Positions 43,583 through 51,435 of a stretch of 64,000 bases of DNA are shown in pieces. Under the pieces are notes generated by a model that searched no databases, was not told where the DNA came from, and worked only from the letters and a program-made list of their open reading frames with translations. The translations under genes and the position numbers were made by a program. The stretch covers positions 1-64,000 of the forward strand of contig JAOAPY010000030.1 in the NCBI GenBank assembly GCA_025463135.1, given 5' to 3'. The first letter of the stretch is position 1; each line of letters opens with the position of its first letter. This stretch comes from Acidobacteriota bacterium (GTDB lineage: Bacteria; Acidobacteriota; Blastocatellia; Pyrinomonadales; Pyrinomonadaceae).

Positions 43583-44000
43583 CTTTGCTCCTTTGAAGGT
43601 TGGCACTTTTGCGTTAGATGGCAAGGGGGGCGACACCGGTTCCTAGTGGACATCTCAACGTGAAGAGAGAATCCCCTCTGCAAAAGGTCAGAGGCGTTAA
43701 TTCTCGCCGGGTGTTCGCACTATTAGACTGGCGGCTGAACTCTATAGCTCTATGGTGATGAAGTCTGTGCGCTAACGCACAAAAGGGGAGAATCTGTATT
43801 TATGTGAGACTCTTGCGCGTAATGTTGTGACTTCAACAACATTTCTAATAGACCCACTTTTCGGCCGGTGGTGTCTTATTAGTGTTGCTGACTCATGAGA
43901 AATTTTACGTGCTCGATTTGAAAACATCCCGATGCGTCGGGGCTCCGTTCCAACCCCGGCGGCGTACCTATGCAATGGTGCTGACGCGCTTCACCATGTC
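43583..44000. other. Intergenic interval between two minus-strand genes
   Basis: About 420 nt. It must contain the promoter of the DUF11 gene at its left end. A short palindrome GTGCGCTAACGCAC lies at about 43767-43780. Nothing else is supported. Confidence 0.4.
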
Positions 44001-44768
44001 CTATCCTGCCAGGGTCACGACTTGTCCGACACGAAGCTCGCCCGTCCTGACCACCGAGCCGTAGACGCCGGCGTAATTCTCGTTCAAACGAACAACAGTC
44101 TTCATCACTTCAGAATCTCGTTCGGCTGTGTCTGGGTCAAGGTTAACCATGACACATCGCTCGTCCCTCATAGTAACCCCGATGGCGGGCATCGAGGCTG
44201 CACTGCTTTTCCCTTCACCAAACATCAATGTCCGGCCCACCCATCTGTCTTCCGCAAAGGGCTCAGCGTTATTCGTTTCGATCACAACGTTTGGTCGAAA
44301 TCTGCGAAGGTCGCAAAGGTCCAGGCCTCGGCCTGATTCCCGCGCGACCGAGTGCACTGTGCCGAGGCTGATTATCGAAATACAGGCTTCGTCGAAGATG
44401 CCATGTTTGAGATTCATCAGTTCGACATCACCGCCATACCGGCTCGAAATATCTTTCCGTAGTTCGTCGCTTTGGAGTTCGTACTCTTTCCCGTCCGGCG
44501 TACATACATGCGTTGGAAGCAGCTCGCCATTCTTACTGTTGGCGTTGCTGTCGAGCCCGAATGGTTTATAGAGGAGCAACTGCGGTAACTTGCTTGCTGT
44601 CAGCCATGGCAACCCACTTTTGTCACCGAGTCGCCGAAAAGCTAACCTCCGATCACGCTCAATGCCATGCCAACCTAGCTTTGCAACTTCTAGCAACTGA
44701 CCGGCCATTGACTTAACTGGGTAACGAAAGATGGCACTAATTCGTCCTAGTTCCATATGACTCTCCAT
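44001..44768 (-). CDS. MOSC-domain protein (MOSC N-terminal beta-barrel plus MOSC)
   Basis: The 255-residue cytoplasmic protein has the N-terminal beta-barrel (ISAIFRYPVKSMAGQLLEVAKL, HGIERDRRLAFRRL) and the C-terminal MOSC domain (DLRRFRPNVVIETNNAEPF, EDRWVGRTLMFGEG) found in molybdenum-cofactor sulfurase C termini and YcbX/YiiM-type reductases of N-hydroxylated compounds. A conserved cysteine lies in MRDERCVMVNLDPDTA. The substrate is unknown. ATG 44768 is used; ATG 44756 has the better GGAGAG ribosome-binding site and may be correct. Confidence 0.9.
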   Translation of the reverse strand: MESHMELGRISAIFRYPVKSMAGQLLEVAKLGWHGIERDRRLAFRRLGDKSGLPWLTASKLPQLLLYKPFGLDSNANSKNGELLPTHVCTPDGKEYELQSDELRKDISSRYGGDVELMNLKHGIFDEACISIISLGTVHSVARESGRGLDLCDLRRFRPNVVIETNNAEPFAEDRWVGRTLMFGEGKSSAASMPAIGVTMRDERCVMVNLDPDTAERDSEVMKTVVRLNENYAGVYGSVVRTGELRVGQVVTLAG

Positions 44769-44959
44769 ATCACTCCAACTCTATGCTGTGACAATCGGTG
44801 GACGCCGTTTGAGTTGACCGGGCGCGCGATTATAAGTCGGTTCCTGCCGTCAGTAAATCTTTCAACGTCCAAACATGCTTAACGATTCCGGCTGTCATAG
44901 CCGGCGTACAGCGGATCGCTTATGAGTAGTAAAACTTTTATTGCTCTTTAGACTGCGCA

Positions 44960-44993
44960 CAAAAAAAGCAGCGAGTGTTCAAGACTCGCTGCT
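44960..44993 (-). terminator. Rho-independent terminator of the VWA gene
   Basis: On the minus strand AGCAGCGAGT, a seven-base loop and ACTCGCTGCT form a perfect 10-bp stem followed by seven T. It lies about 27 nt past the stop of 45020-46243. Confidence 0.9.
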
Positions 44994-45019
44994 TTCAGAC
45001 TTCCATAATCTTAGAGTTA

Positions 45020-46243
45020 TTACTCCTTGGGTGCGTTGTAGAAAGTTCGCGCTTGAACCGTGAACTCTTTGTCGTCATAGACTCCGTCACCGTTAACATC
45101 CACCTTCACCACAATCTTGTGTTGCTTGCCGTCACGGACGTCGCTGGGCTTGAAGCCGAGACTGTACTGGTTGCGCAATAGAGTGTTGATGGATGACAAG
45201 ACGCTTGGTAACTCACCTTCGAAGGTAACCGGGTAGTACATGCCACCGGTTTCGCTGGCAAAGGTTTTGAGTGTGTTCTGCGCCTGCAGGAATGTCATAC
45301 GTCCGGGTGAACCGGTGATGCTGTCCTCGGGTCGCATGCGATCTTCATATTTTTTGAAGTAGAGGTTCCCGGTGCCGATGATGTAAATAGGCACGCCGGC
45401 GTTCTGCGCCACCTTGCGAGCCTGTCCATAGTTGATCTTGCTGAACGTATCGATGCCGGAAGCAATCAGGATGAGGGCTTTGCGCCGGCCCTGCACGCTG
45501 GCCAGTCCCGTGTACTCTGACTTTTCCGCTTTGGAATCCTCCAGCACAACCGAATCGCCGCGCCCGCCGATCAGTGTGAATTTCAAGGCATCAAAGAGAT
45601 TGCTTTCACGGAAAGCCGGAGAATTTCTCAACAGCAGATTGACGACTTGATTGATGCGAGTCGGATCGTTTGTGAAATCCGTCAATGGCGTAGGACGAAT
45701 GTCATATGCCACAACGGAAACGTAATCATCGGGTGGCTTAATGAATTGTGTCAGGAACATCGCCGCCGGCCGAATGACCTCGTAAGTGCCGGGATCGAAA
45801 CCGCCGCTTCCGGCGTAGCCGAACGCCTCTGACCATTTGCTGTACTCGAGCACCATTACTATGGTAATGGGCGCTTCCGGAGTGGCAAAGTTGGTGATGG
45901 GCATTGGTTGTCCATCAACAAAAATGGCGAAGTTACCCTGTTTCAGGCCGGGCACAATCTGGCCGCTCTTCTTGTGATAGACGACCGCGTCGACGTTTAC
46001 CACGGCAGTGGAAACACTGATCTTTTCAGCTTCCTGAGGGTGATTTATCACATCAGGCGGCACCGGATCCTGCTGTTTCTCGTCCGGTTTTGAGGGGTCA
46101 GGCCGTTTGTTCTTTTTTTCATTGGTAACCGGCGGTTGGCGGCGTGATTGTGCGAAAATATTCAACGTGCTCGTAGTGGTCAGCACCAGAACGAAGATCA
46201 CCAGCAGAACGAGTGAGCGGCGTATCAAGGCAAGGTCTTTCAT
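45020..46243 (-). CDS. VWFA-related domain protein (acidobacterial type)
   Basis: The 407-residue exported protein has a signal peptide or membrane anchor (LVLLVIFVLVLTTTSTLNIFA), a Pro/Lys-rich linker, and a von Willebrand factor A domain (about 125-345, beginning ITIVMVLEYSKWSEAF). The MIDAS pattern is altered: the usual DxSxS is replaced by EYSKW, so metal binding may be lost. The rest matches the VWA-related domain common in Acidobacteria, with YSLGFKPSDVRDGKQHKIVV at the end. Role unknown. A perfect terminator follows. Confidence 0.88.
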   Translation of the reverse strand: MKDLALIRRSLVLLVIFVLVLTTTSTLNIFAQSRRQPPVTNEKKNKRPDPSKPDEKQQDPVPPDVINHPQEAEKISVSTAVVNVDAVVYHKKSGQIVPGLKQGNFAIFVDGQPMPITNFATPEAPITIVMVLEYSKWSEAFGYAGSGGFDPGTYEVIRPAAMFLTQFIKPPDDYVSVVAYDIRPTPLTDFTNDPTRINQVVNLLLRNSPAFRESNLFDALKFTLIGGRGDSVVLEDSKAEKSEYTGLASVQGRRKALILIASGIDTFSKINYGQARKVAQNAGVPIYIIGTGNLYFKKYEDRMRPEDSITGSPGRMTFLQAQNTLKTFASETGGMYYPVTFEGELPSVLSSINTLLRNQYSLGFKPSDVRDGKQHKIVVKVDVNGDGVYDDKEFTVQARTFYNAPKE

Positions 46244-46435
46244 AAAAAATTATCCTAAGCTTGCACGAAAATGGAGGGGAAAACGATTGTTTGCTTTGTC
46301 CCGTCCACTATAGGTCCGGAATTCCGGCAGGGTCAAATTTGTGACTGCGGTGCTGTGATGCGTCTGACGCCGACCCCGTTTGCTTTTTCGACTGGCTCCG
46401 ACGCTGCCCTAAAATAAGCACTACCCGACACGGGT

Positions 46436-47161
46436 TCACCGAGGGCTGCCTGCTTCGGCTTCAATCACTACATCATAAGAGCCACGGTTGTCCGTTAGAT
46501 CACCTTCATTTACGCCCAGGAATAGAACGCCATCACGTTGGGCGACGAACTCGTGTTTGGCGCCTATGAAGACGAAATCGTCATTGTCATCGCCGATGAC
46601 GCCAATCAATCCGCCGGTGGGTTCGGTCCTCATCAGCCGCTCGTTATCGTTGGCCATGGGAACGCCGGTCGGTGTGGAAAAGCCTCGGCGTCCGAGGTCG
46701 ACACGTCCCGAAGAAGTAATACGCAAGCGCTGACCGCGGCGCACAACCAGACCGCTGTTGGTCCAACCATTATTGGTATTGTCCGCGCGCACGCTGACCT
46801 TGATGGTGAAAAAGGTAGGCGCCGGAGCAGCCTGAGTGTTGGTTTCGACAGGCTCTGGTGTGGCAGTTGGGCGGCTTGGAGGATTAGCTGATTCCGAGGT
46901 GTTAATATCGCTGTTGCCGGCCACGTTGGCTCCCGAGGAGTCAAACTCAATGGAATCGATGTCTTCAACATAGACGAGTGTACGACCGCGCCGCCCCTTG
47001 GCGCCGGCGCCGATCAATATAGTGAACTGCCCGTCCTTGAACCCAATGACCTGTCCGTGAATTACGCTTCCGTCCTTTAGCTTGATTGTATCGGCAAAAG
47101 TGGGAACCACCAGCGCCAATATCAGTGCCAGCGCAAACATTGAAGGCCTTAAAGTTTTCAT
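46436..47161 (-). CDS. PA-IL (LecA)-like lectin-domain protein
   Basis: The 241-residue exported protein has a signal peptide (MFALALILALVVPTFA), a short beta domain with IKLKDGSVIHGQVIGFKDG, a Ser/Pro/Thr linker, and a C-terminal PA-IL-like beta-sandwich (VSVRADNTNNGWTNSGLVVR, RGQRLRITSSGRVDLGRRG, IGDDNDDFVFIGA, LFLGVNEGDLTDN). The PA-IL galactose site uses Ca2+ with Asp and Asn. The VNEGDLTDNRG loop keeps that type of residue, but binding activity is inferred. It is 190 nt from the VWA gene. Confidence 0.85.
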   Translation of the reverse strand: MKTLRPSMFALALILALVVPTFADTIKLKDGSVIHGQVIGFKDGQFTILIGAGAKGRRGRTLVYVEDIDSIEFDSSGANVAGNSDINTSESANPPSRPTATPEPVETNTQAAPAPTFFTIKVSVRADNTNNGWTNSGLVVRRGQRLRITSSGRVDLGRRGFSTPTGVPMANDNERLMRTEPTGGLIGVIGDDNDDFVFIGAKHEFVAQRDGVLFLGVNEGDLTDNRGSYDVVIEAEAGSPR

Positions 47162-47648
47162 GTTTTTTCTCCGGGACGTAATGCGTTTTCAACAACGAGG
47201 TTTAGCAAGACTCGAATGCTTTTGCAAGCGGGAGAGGTCGGTGCGTGGAAATGGATGCCGCGATATGCGAAAAGGTTGCGATTTCAAGGGAATAGCGCAA
47301 GTTGGTAGTGCGATATTTTTTGGGCAATAACATACTTGACTCATGCGCCAAGTTTGCTCGAACTACCGTTGTTTTGCCCCGACGGGGCAAAGCAAAGTCA
47401 GGTGGAGAGTAATATTTTTGTAACTCTCAAGCATCTGTATTTGAACCTGCGGTCGCCGGACTTGTTTGCTGTTGTTGCAGCCAGATTCTAAGCACGGGAC
47501 CTTGCAACCCAGAACCCGATCTGCGAATCTTAGTTACGACTAATCGTTCGCGACCCGCCCGTGAGCAACAGTCAACCCCCGACCCGATTCACAAATAAAT
47601 ATAAAAACTGTTAGTCTACCCTTTGATTCTTTGAGGATGTTTTTGCTT
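47162..47648. other. Divergent intergenic region
   Basis: About 490 nt between the PA-IL-like gene and the phosphatase gene. It should hold both promoters. A short hairpin TTTGCCCCGACGGGGCAAA lies at about 47373-47391. GAGG at 47633-47636 is the only ribosome-binding-site candidate for the next gene. No further gene is supported. Confidence 0.5.
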
Positions 47649-48263
47649 ATGAATAAGAATTCGAAAAAAAGTACCCCTTTCCTCCACGTTTTTGCGATCT
47701 TAACCCTGATTGTTGGCATGTCCGCAATCGCTTTTGCCCAGGAACAAAACAGTAACTCTCAATCCAGCAAAATAAAGAATTTCGGACGCATGGACGAGCG
47801 GTTTTATCGCGGTGCGCAACCGAAAGAAGGGGACTATCAGTCCCTGGCCTCGTTGGGAATCAAGACTGTAATTGACCTCCGCGACGACCCCGAATCATAT
47901 GAAAAGAGGGACGTCGAAGCTCTGGGAATGCGCTATGTGAACATCCCCATGAGCGACAAGGATTATCCCCGCGCCGAGCAGATCACCAGCTTTCTCAAGC
48001 TAACGGGAGAGCCTGCGACAGGAAAGTTTTTCGTCCACTGCGCCGGCGGCCGCCATCGCACAGGGGTCATGGGAGCCGTCTACCGGTTTACGCATGACCA
48101 CTGGAATTACGATCAGGTTTACGCGGAGATGAAGACCTATGATTTCTACACGCGCTTTGGGCATGGCGCCATGAAGAAATACGTCGAGGACTACTGGCAG
48201 CAGTTGCAAACCGCGTCGCCTGGCGCCTCTGCGGTTAAGGCAGTGACAAGCCAGGACCAGTAA
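47649..48263 (+). CDS. Secreted dual-specificity/tyrosine phosphatase
   Basis: The 204-residue protein has a signal peptide (FLHVFAILTLIVGMSAIAFA) and a cysteine-dependent phosphatase domain. The signature HCAGGRHRTG supplies the nucleophile Cys and the P-loop Arg, and the upstream Asp in the NIPMSDKDYPRAE segment is the likely general acid. It is periplasmic, so it may dephosphorylate phosphoproteins, phospholipids or inositol phosphates; the substrate is unknown. The ATG at 47649 was chosen for the signal peptide. It ends at a hairpin terminator. Confidence 0.9.
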   Translation: MNKNSKKSTPFLHVFAILTLIVGMSAIAFAQEQNSNSQSSKIKNFGRMDERFYRGAQPKEGDYQSLASLGIKTVIDLRDDPESYEKRDVEALGMRYVNIPMSDKDYPRAEQITSFLKLTGEPATGKFFVHCAGGRHRTGVMGAVYRFTHDHWNYDQVYAEMKTYDFYTRFGHGAMKKYVEDYWQQLQTASPGASAVKAVTSQDQ

Positions 48264-48300
48264 AGGATCCAGGTAAGGGATCAAGAAATCAAGCACAATG

Positions 48301-48336
48301 AAGGTCGGGAAGGGCATTAGCCTTTCTCGACCTTTT
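48301..48336 (+). terminator. Terminator after the phosphatase gene
   Basis: AAGGTCGGGAAGG and CCTTTCTCGACCTT form a stem with minor mismatches around a six-base loop, followed by TTACTATTT. Confidence 0.7.
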
Positions 48337-48347
48337 ACTATTTAGGT

Positions 48348-48425
48348 GGAAGCTCTCAACCCGCGAAGCGGGCTGACACCCGCTATGCGGGTTAAGAAAA
48401 TTCTCGTAACTTGATGAGAGCTTCC
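48348..48425. repeat. Inverted repeat element between convergent genes
   Basis: GGAAGCTCTCAA (48348-48359) pairs with TTGATGAGAGCTTCC (48411-48425), and two CCCGC-NNN-GCGGG hairpins (48360-48394) lie inside. It is another dispersed palindromic unit, possibly also terminating the ABC gene on the minus strand. Confidence 0.65.
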
Positions 48426-48455
48426 TAAACATTCTTCATGAAGTAGCCGAAACGG

Positions 48456-50258
48456 TTACGCAGTCAGCGCCGTAACCTTTTCTTCACCGCGAAATTGAAT
48501 CTCATGCAACTCAGCGTAGAGTCCGCCGCGGGCGAGCAACTCTTTATGCGTGCCCTGCTGCACAATCTTTCCGTCGTCAAGGACAAATATCACGTCGGCT
48601 CGCTGCACTGTCGCCAGCCGATGCGCAATGACAATCGAGGTCTTGCCTTTCATAAGCCGTTCCAGCGCATCAAAGACCAGTTCTTCGGAAGCTGCGTCCA
48701 GCCCTGAAGTCGGTTCATCAAGAATCAGTATCGGAGCGTTGCGAACAATTGCACGCGCGATAGCAATACGCTGTCGCTGACCGCCTGACAGAGTTACTCC
48801 CCGCTCGCCCACCATCGTGTCATATCCTTCCGGCAATTTGACGATGAATTCATCCGCGTTGGCCTGCCGCGCGGCCTCGATGATCTCATCGCGCGTCGCC
48901 TCTGGCCGTCCGTAGGCGATGTTCTGCCACAGCGGTGCGCGAAAAAGAAGATTCTCCTGCAAGACAAAACTGATCTGGCGACGCAGCGAAGGAATCTTGT
49001 AGCGCCGGACGTCCTGGCCATCGATCTTCACTGAGCCATCAAGTGGATCGTAAAAACGCGCCACCAGGCTGGCGACAGTCGTCTTGCCGGCGCCGGTTGG
49101 TCCTACCAGCGCTGCCGTCATGCCTGGTTCGATTTTCAAACTAACATCGTCGAGGATGAGGCGGTCTGGCGTGTAACCGAAACGAACATGGCTGAATTCA
49201 ATTGCGCCTTTAAAGTTGGGCGCCGGTCTGGCGCCTCGCAAGTTGCGCACTTCGCGTTCGGTCTCCAGCACTTCACGTATTCGTTCGTAGCCAATGGCAG
49301 TCTTTGAGATGGTGTCAGTCATCTTTGAAAGCTCGCGCATCGGCTTATACATTTTGCCGAGGTAGATGAGGAAGACAAGCAGCGAACCCGGCGAAATGGT
49401 TCCGGCCATCACGAGCCGGACGCCATACCACATCACCAGACACGTCCCCGCCGCCACGATCACTTCTACAATCGGAGCCAGTTTTGCTTTCAAGCCTCGG
49501 GCGCGCAATGCCGTTTCCACGGTTGCGAGGCTTTGTTTCTCAAAGCGTTCCTGTTCGTAGTCCTCGCGCGAAAAGGCTTTTACCACGCGAATCGAAGACA
49601 ACACCTCCTGAACGACGGAGGCAATCTCACCTTCCTTTTTGCGCACAGCGCGGGAAGCCTGCTTGATGCGACGAGTAAAACTGTAAACAACTATAAATAG
49701 TGCCGGCGCGACCGAGAGGGCGATCAAAGTAAAACGCCAATCCAAATAGAACATCACCGCCAGCATGCCTAATAATGTCAGCACGTTTACCAACAGGCCC
49801 AGCAATGCCTGTGAGACGAAGTCCTGTACCGACTCGATATCGCTGGTGACCCGACTGATCAGATCGCCGGTGCGCTTGTTGTCGTGATACGACAATGAAA
49901 GGCGTTGAATATGATGATAGAGGGTGCGGCGCAGATCGTGACCCACCCACTGGGCCACGGATGTGGTCAGATATTTCTGCACATAACTGCTGAGGGCGCC
50001 GAATACAGCGATCACCAGGACGGCCGCTGCCACGAATCCCAAAATCGCGAGTTTGTCACGGCCGATGGTGGAGTTGACGAGACTCGCCAGCCACGGCGAC
50101 ATCTTTTTATTGCCAAGAATGTTGTCGAAGACGATCTTCAGCGGCCACGGCTCGAGAAGATCGGTTACCGTTTCTCCCAACACTGCTACGAACGCGATGG
50201 TCAGCGACTTCCAGTGCGGTCGGAGCAGGTAGGTGAACTGGACGTGCTTCTTTTTCAT
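48456..50258 (-). CDS. ABC exporter, fused permease-ATPase (MsbA-like)
   Basis: The 600-residue half-transporter has six membrane helices (about 15-330) and an ATPase domain with Walker A GPTGAGKTT, signature LSGGQRQRIA, Walker B ILILDEPTS and the switch histidine in IVIAHRL. It forms homodimers that flip lipids, lipid A, drugs or peptides. Lipid A-core export (MsbA) is plausible for a diderm but not proven. It is full length. The neighbours on the same strand are an atypical kinase-like gene and ppk1, about 110 nt or more away. Confidence 0.95.
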   Translation of the reverse strand: MKKKHVQFTYLLRPHWKSLTIAFVAVLGETVTDLLEPWPLKIVFDNILGNKKMSPWLASLVNSTIGRDKLAILGFVAAAVLVIAVFGALSSYVQKYLTTSVAQWVGHDLRRTLYHHIQRLSLSYHDNKRTGDLISRVTSDIESVQDFVSQALLGLLVNVLTLLGMLAVMFYLDWRFTLIALSVAPALFIVVYSFTRRIKQASRAVRKKEGEIASVVQEVLSSIRVVKAFSREDYEQERFEKQSLATVETALRARGLKAKLAPIVEVIVAAGTCLVMWYGVRLVMAGTISPGSLLVFLIYLGKMYKPMRELSKMTDTISKTAIGYERIREVLETEREVRNLRGARPAPNFKGAIEFSHVRFGYTPDRLILDDVSLKIEPGMTAALVGPTGAGKTTVASLVARFYDPLDGSVKIDGQDVRRYKIPSLRRQISFVLQENLLFRAPLWQNIAYGRPEATRDEIIEAARQANADEFIVKLPEGYDTMVGERGVTLSGGQRQRIAIARAIVRNAPILILDEPTSGLDAASEELVFDALERLMKGKTSIVIAHRLATVQRADVIFVLDDGKIVQQGTHKELLARGGLYAELHEIQFRGEEKVTALTA

Positions 50259-50369
50259 GTCAGGGGAAAAGGGTGTCGCAGCGGCGGGTGATGGTCGGGT
50301 TCAACAAGTCGAAATCACACACCGACACCAAATTTTTACACCCACTCCTCGCCCTACCTCCTCGTCCCG

Positions 50370-51353
50370 TCATTGACGCGCCAGCTGAGAACTACGGGGC
50401 AGATTGTTTAGTTCTTTGATTCGCTCTCGGACCGCCCGCGACATCTGCCGAACTTGTTCAGGTGAGTAGTTCGCAGCGCGAAACGCGTCCTCAATTTGCT
50501 GTGGACTCAAGCGCGAGAGCACCTGGCCCATCCAGCGCGCGTCCTCTACACGGACGTCCTTGAGCACCTTACGATTTTTCGACCAGTAATTCAGACGAAC
50601 CGTATCCCCGCGCGCGTCATTCACCAACCTGGCTTGGGCGTAGCCTTTGGGATTGTTTCGATCGCGCTTGAAAAGGAGGTTCCGTTCAAACCAATTCATC
50701 TTTTTGCCAAAGGAAGCACCGACATCGTGAACTACATAGCGCTCTTCCTTCTGCCCATCTTTGTTCTGCGAAACGACGATCCTGTTGTTTGCGTCTTTGG
50801 TGTCCCAATTATTCAGCAGCGCCATCATTACCTTGAGTCCCTGGAATTCACGCTTGCCAACAAAGGGATTAGTCTTCCACTTCCAACCATCGCTCCGTTT
50901 CTCGTCTTTTGGCCGGGCCCCGAATCTGACATTCGTCAGGGTCTTATTCAAACCTTCGACGCGCACGCTGGGCACAAGATAATCAACGTCCGTGTAGTAG
51001 CCGCTACCCCACAGCAGACGTGTTGCCGCGGTTTCGGATTGAGCTTCTTTGCCGACCTTTGCCACCCACTCGCGACCCGAAGCATCCATCACGCGATATT
51101 TCCTGGAATAGCCGGTCTTTGGTTCTTCCTTGATAAGCGTAACCCGGCGCAGGTCGGGTCGCATGGCCTCTCCGCCTGGTCCAAGATAGAGATTTCGGCG
51201 CCGGAGATCATTAGGCTCGCTCCACAAGACCGCGCGCCGCGCGGGATGCCCGTGCTTCGCTTTATGTCTCCTGGCAACGCCAAAGGAGACGCCGATGATC
51301 GTGAGCAGGACCACGATCGTGCATGTCGCGGTGACGGTTTTTTTCTTAAACAT
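50370..51353 (-). CDS. Membrane-anchored kinase-fold candidate
   Basis: The 327-residue protein has an N-terminal signal anchor (residues 7-27, VTATCTIVVLLTIIGVSFGV), then a domain whose motif spacing matches atypical kinases: Lys99 in EWVAKVGKE, Glu107, a catalytic-loop-like LLNNWDTKDANN (Asn182, Asp184, Lys186, Asn190) and a DxG-like YVVHDVGASFG (Asp210, Gly212). A helical C-terminal tail follows. I do not recognise a named family; HipA, Fam20 and PI4-kinase-like folds have similar sets. The domain would lie outside the cytoplasm, where ATP is scarce, so activity is uncertain. ppk1 lies 70 nt upstream on the same strand. Confidence 0.7.
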   Translation of the reverse strand: MFKKKTVTATCTIVVLLTIIGVSFGVARRHKAKHGHPARRAVLWSEPNDLRRRNLYLGPGGEAMRPDLRRVTLIKEEPKTGYSRKYRVMDASGREWVAKVGKEAQSETAATRLLWGSGYYTDVDYLVPSVRVEGLNKTLTNVRFGARPKDEKRSDGWKWKTNPFVGKREFQGLKVMMALLNNWDTKDANNRIVVSQNKDGQKEERYVVHDVGASFGKKMNWFERNLLFKRDRNNPKGYAQARLVNDARGDTVRLNYWSKNRKVLKDVRVEDARWMGQVLSRLSPQQIEDAFRAANYSPEQVRQMSRAVRERIKELNNLPRSSQLARQ

Positions 51354-51418
51354 GACTCCCCCCAGTTCTCATGTAACGCAAAATGTTGCGCCAGTCGCCA
51401 ATAGGCTCAACCTCGGAG

Positions 51419-51435
51419 GCAAACTAACAGTTTGC
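51419..51435. repeat. GCAAACTAACAGTTTGC palindrome
   Basis: This perfect palindrome around a 3-nt centre lies at the ppk1 stop end and matches the one at 39474-39494. It is a member of a dispersed intergenic family and overlaps the ppk1 stop region. Confidence 0.65.
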
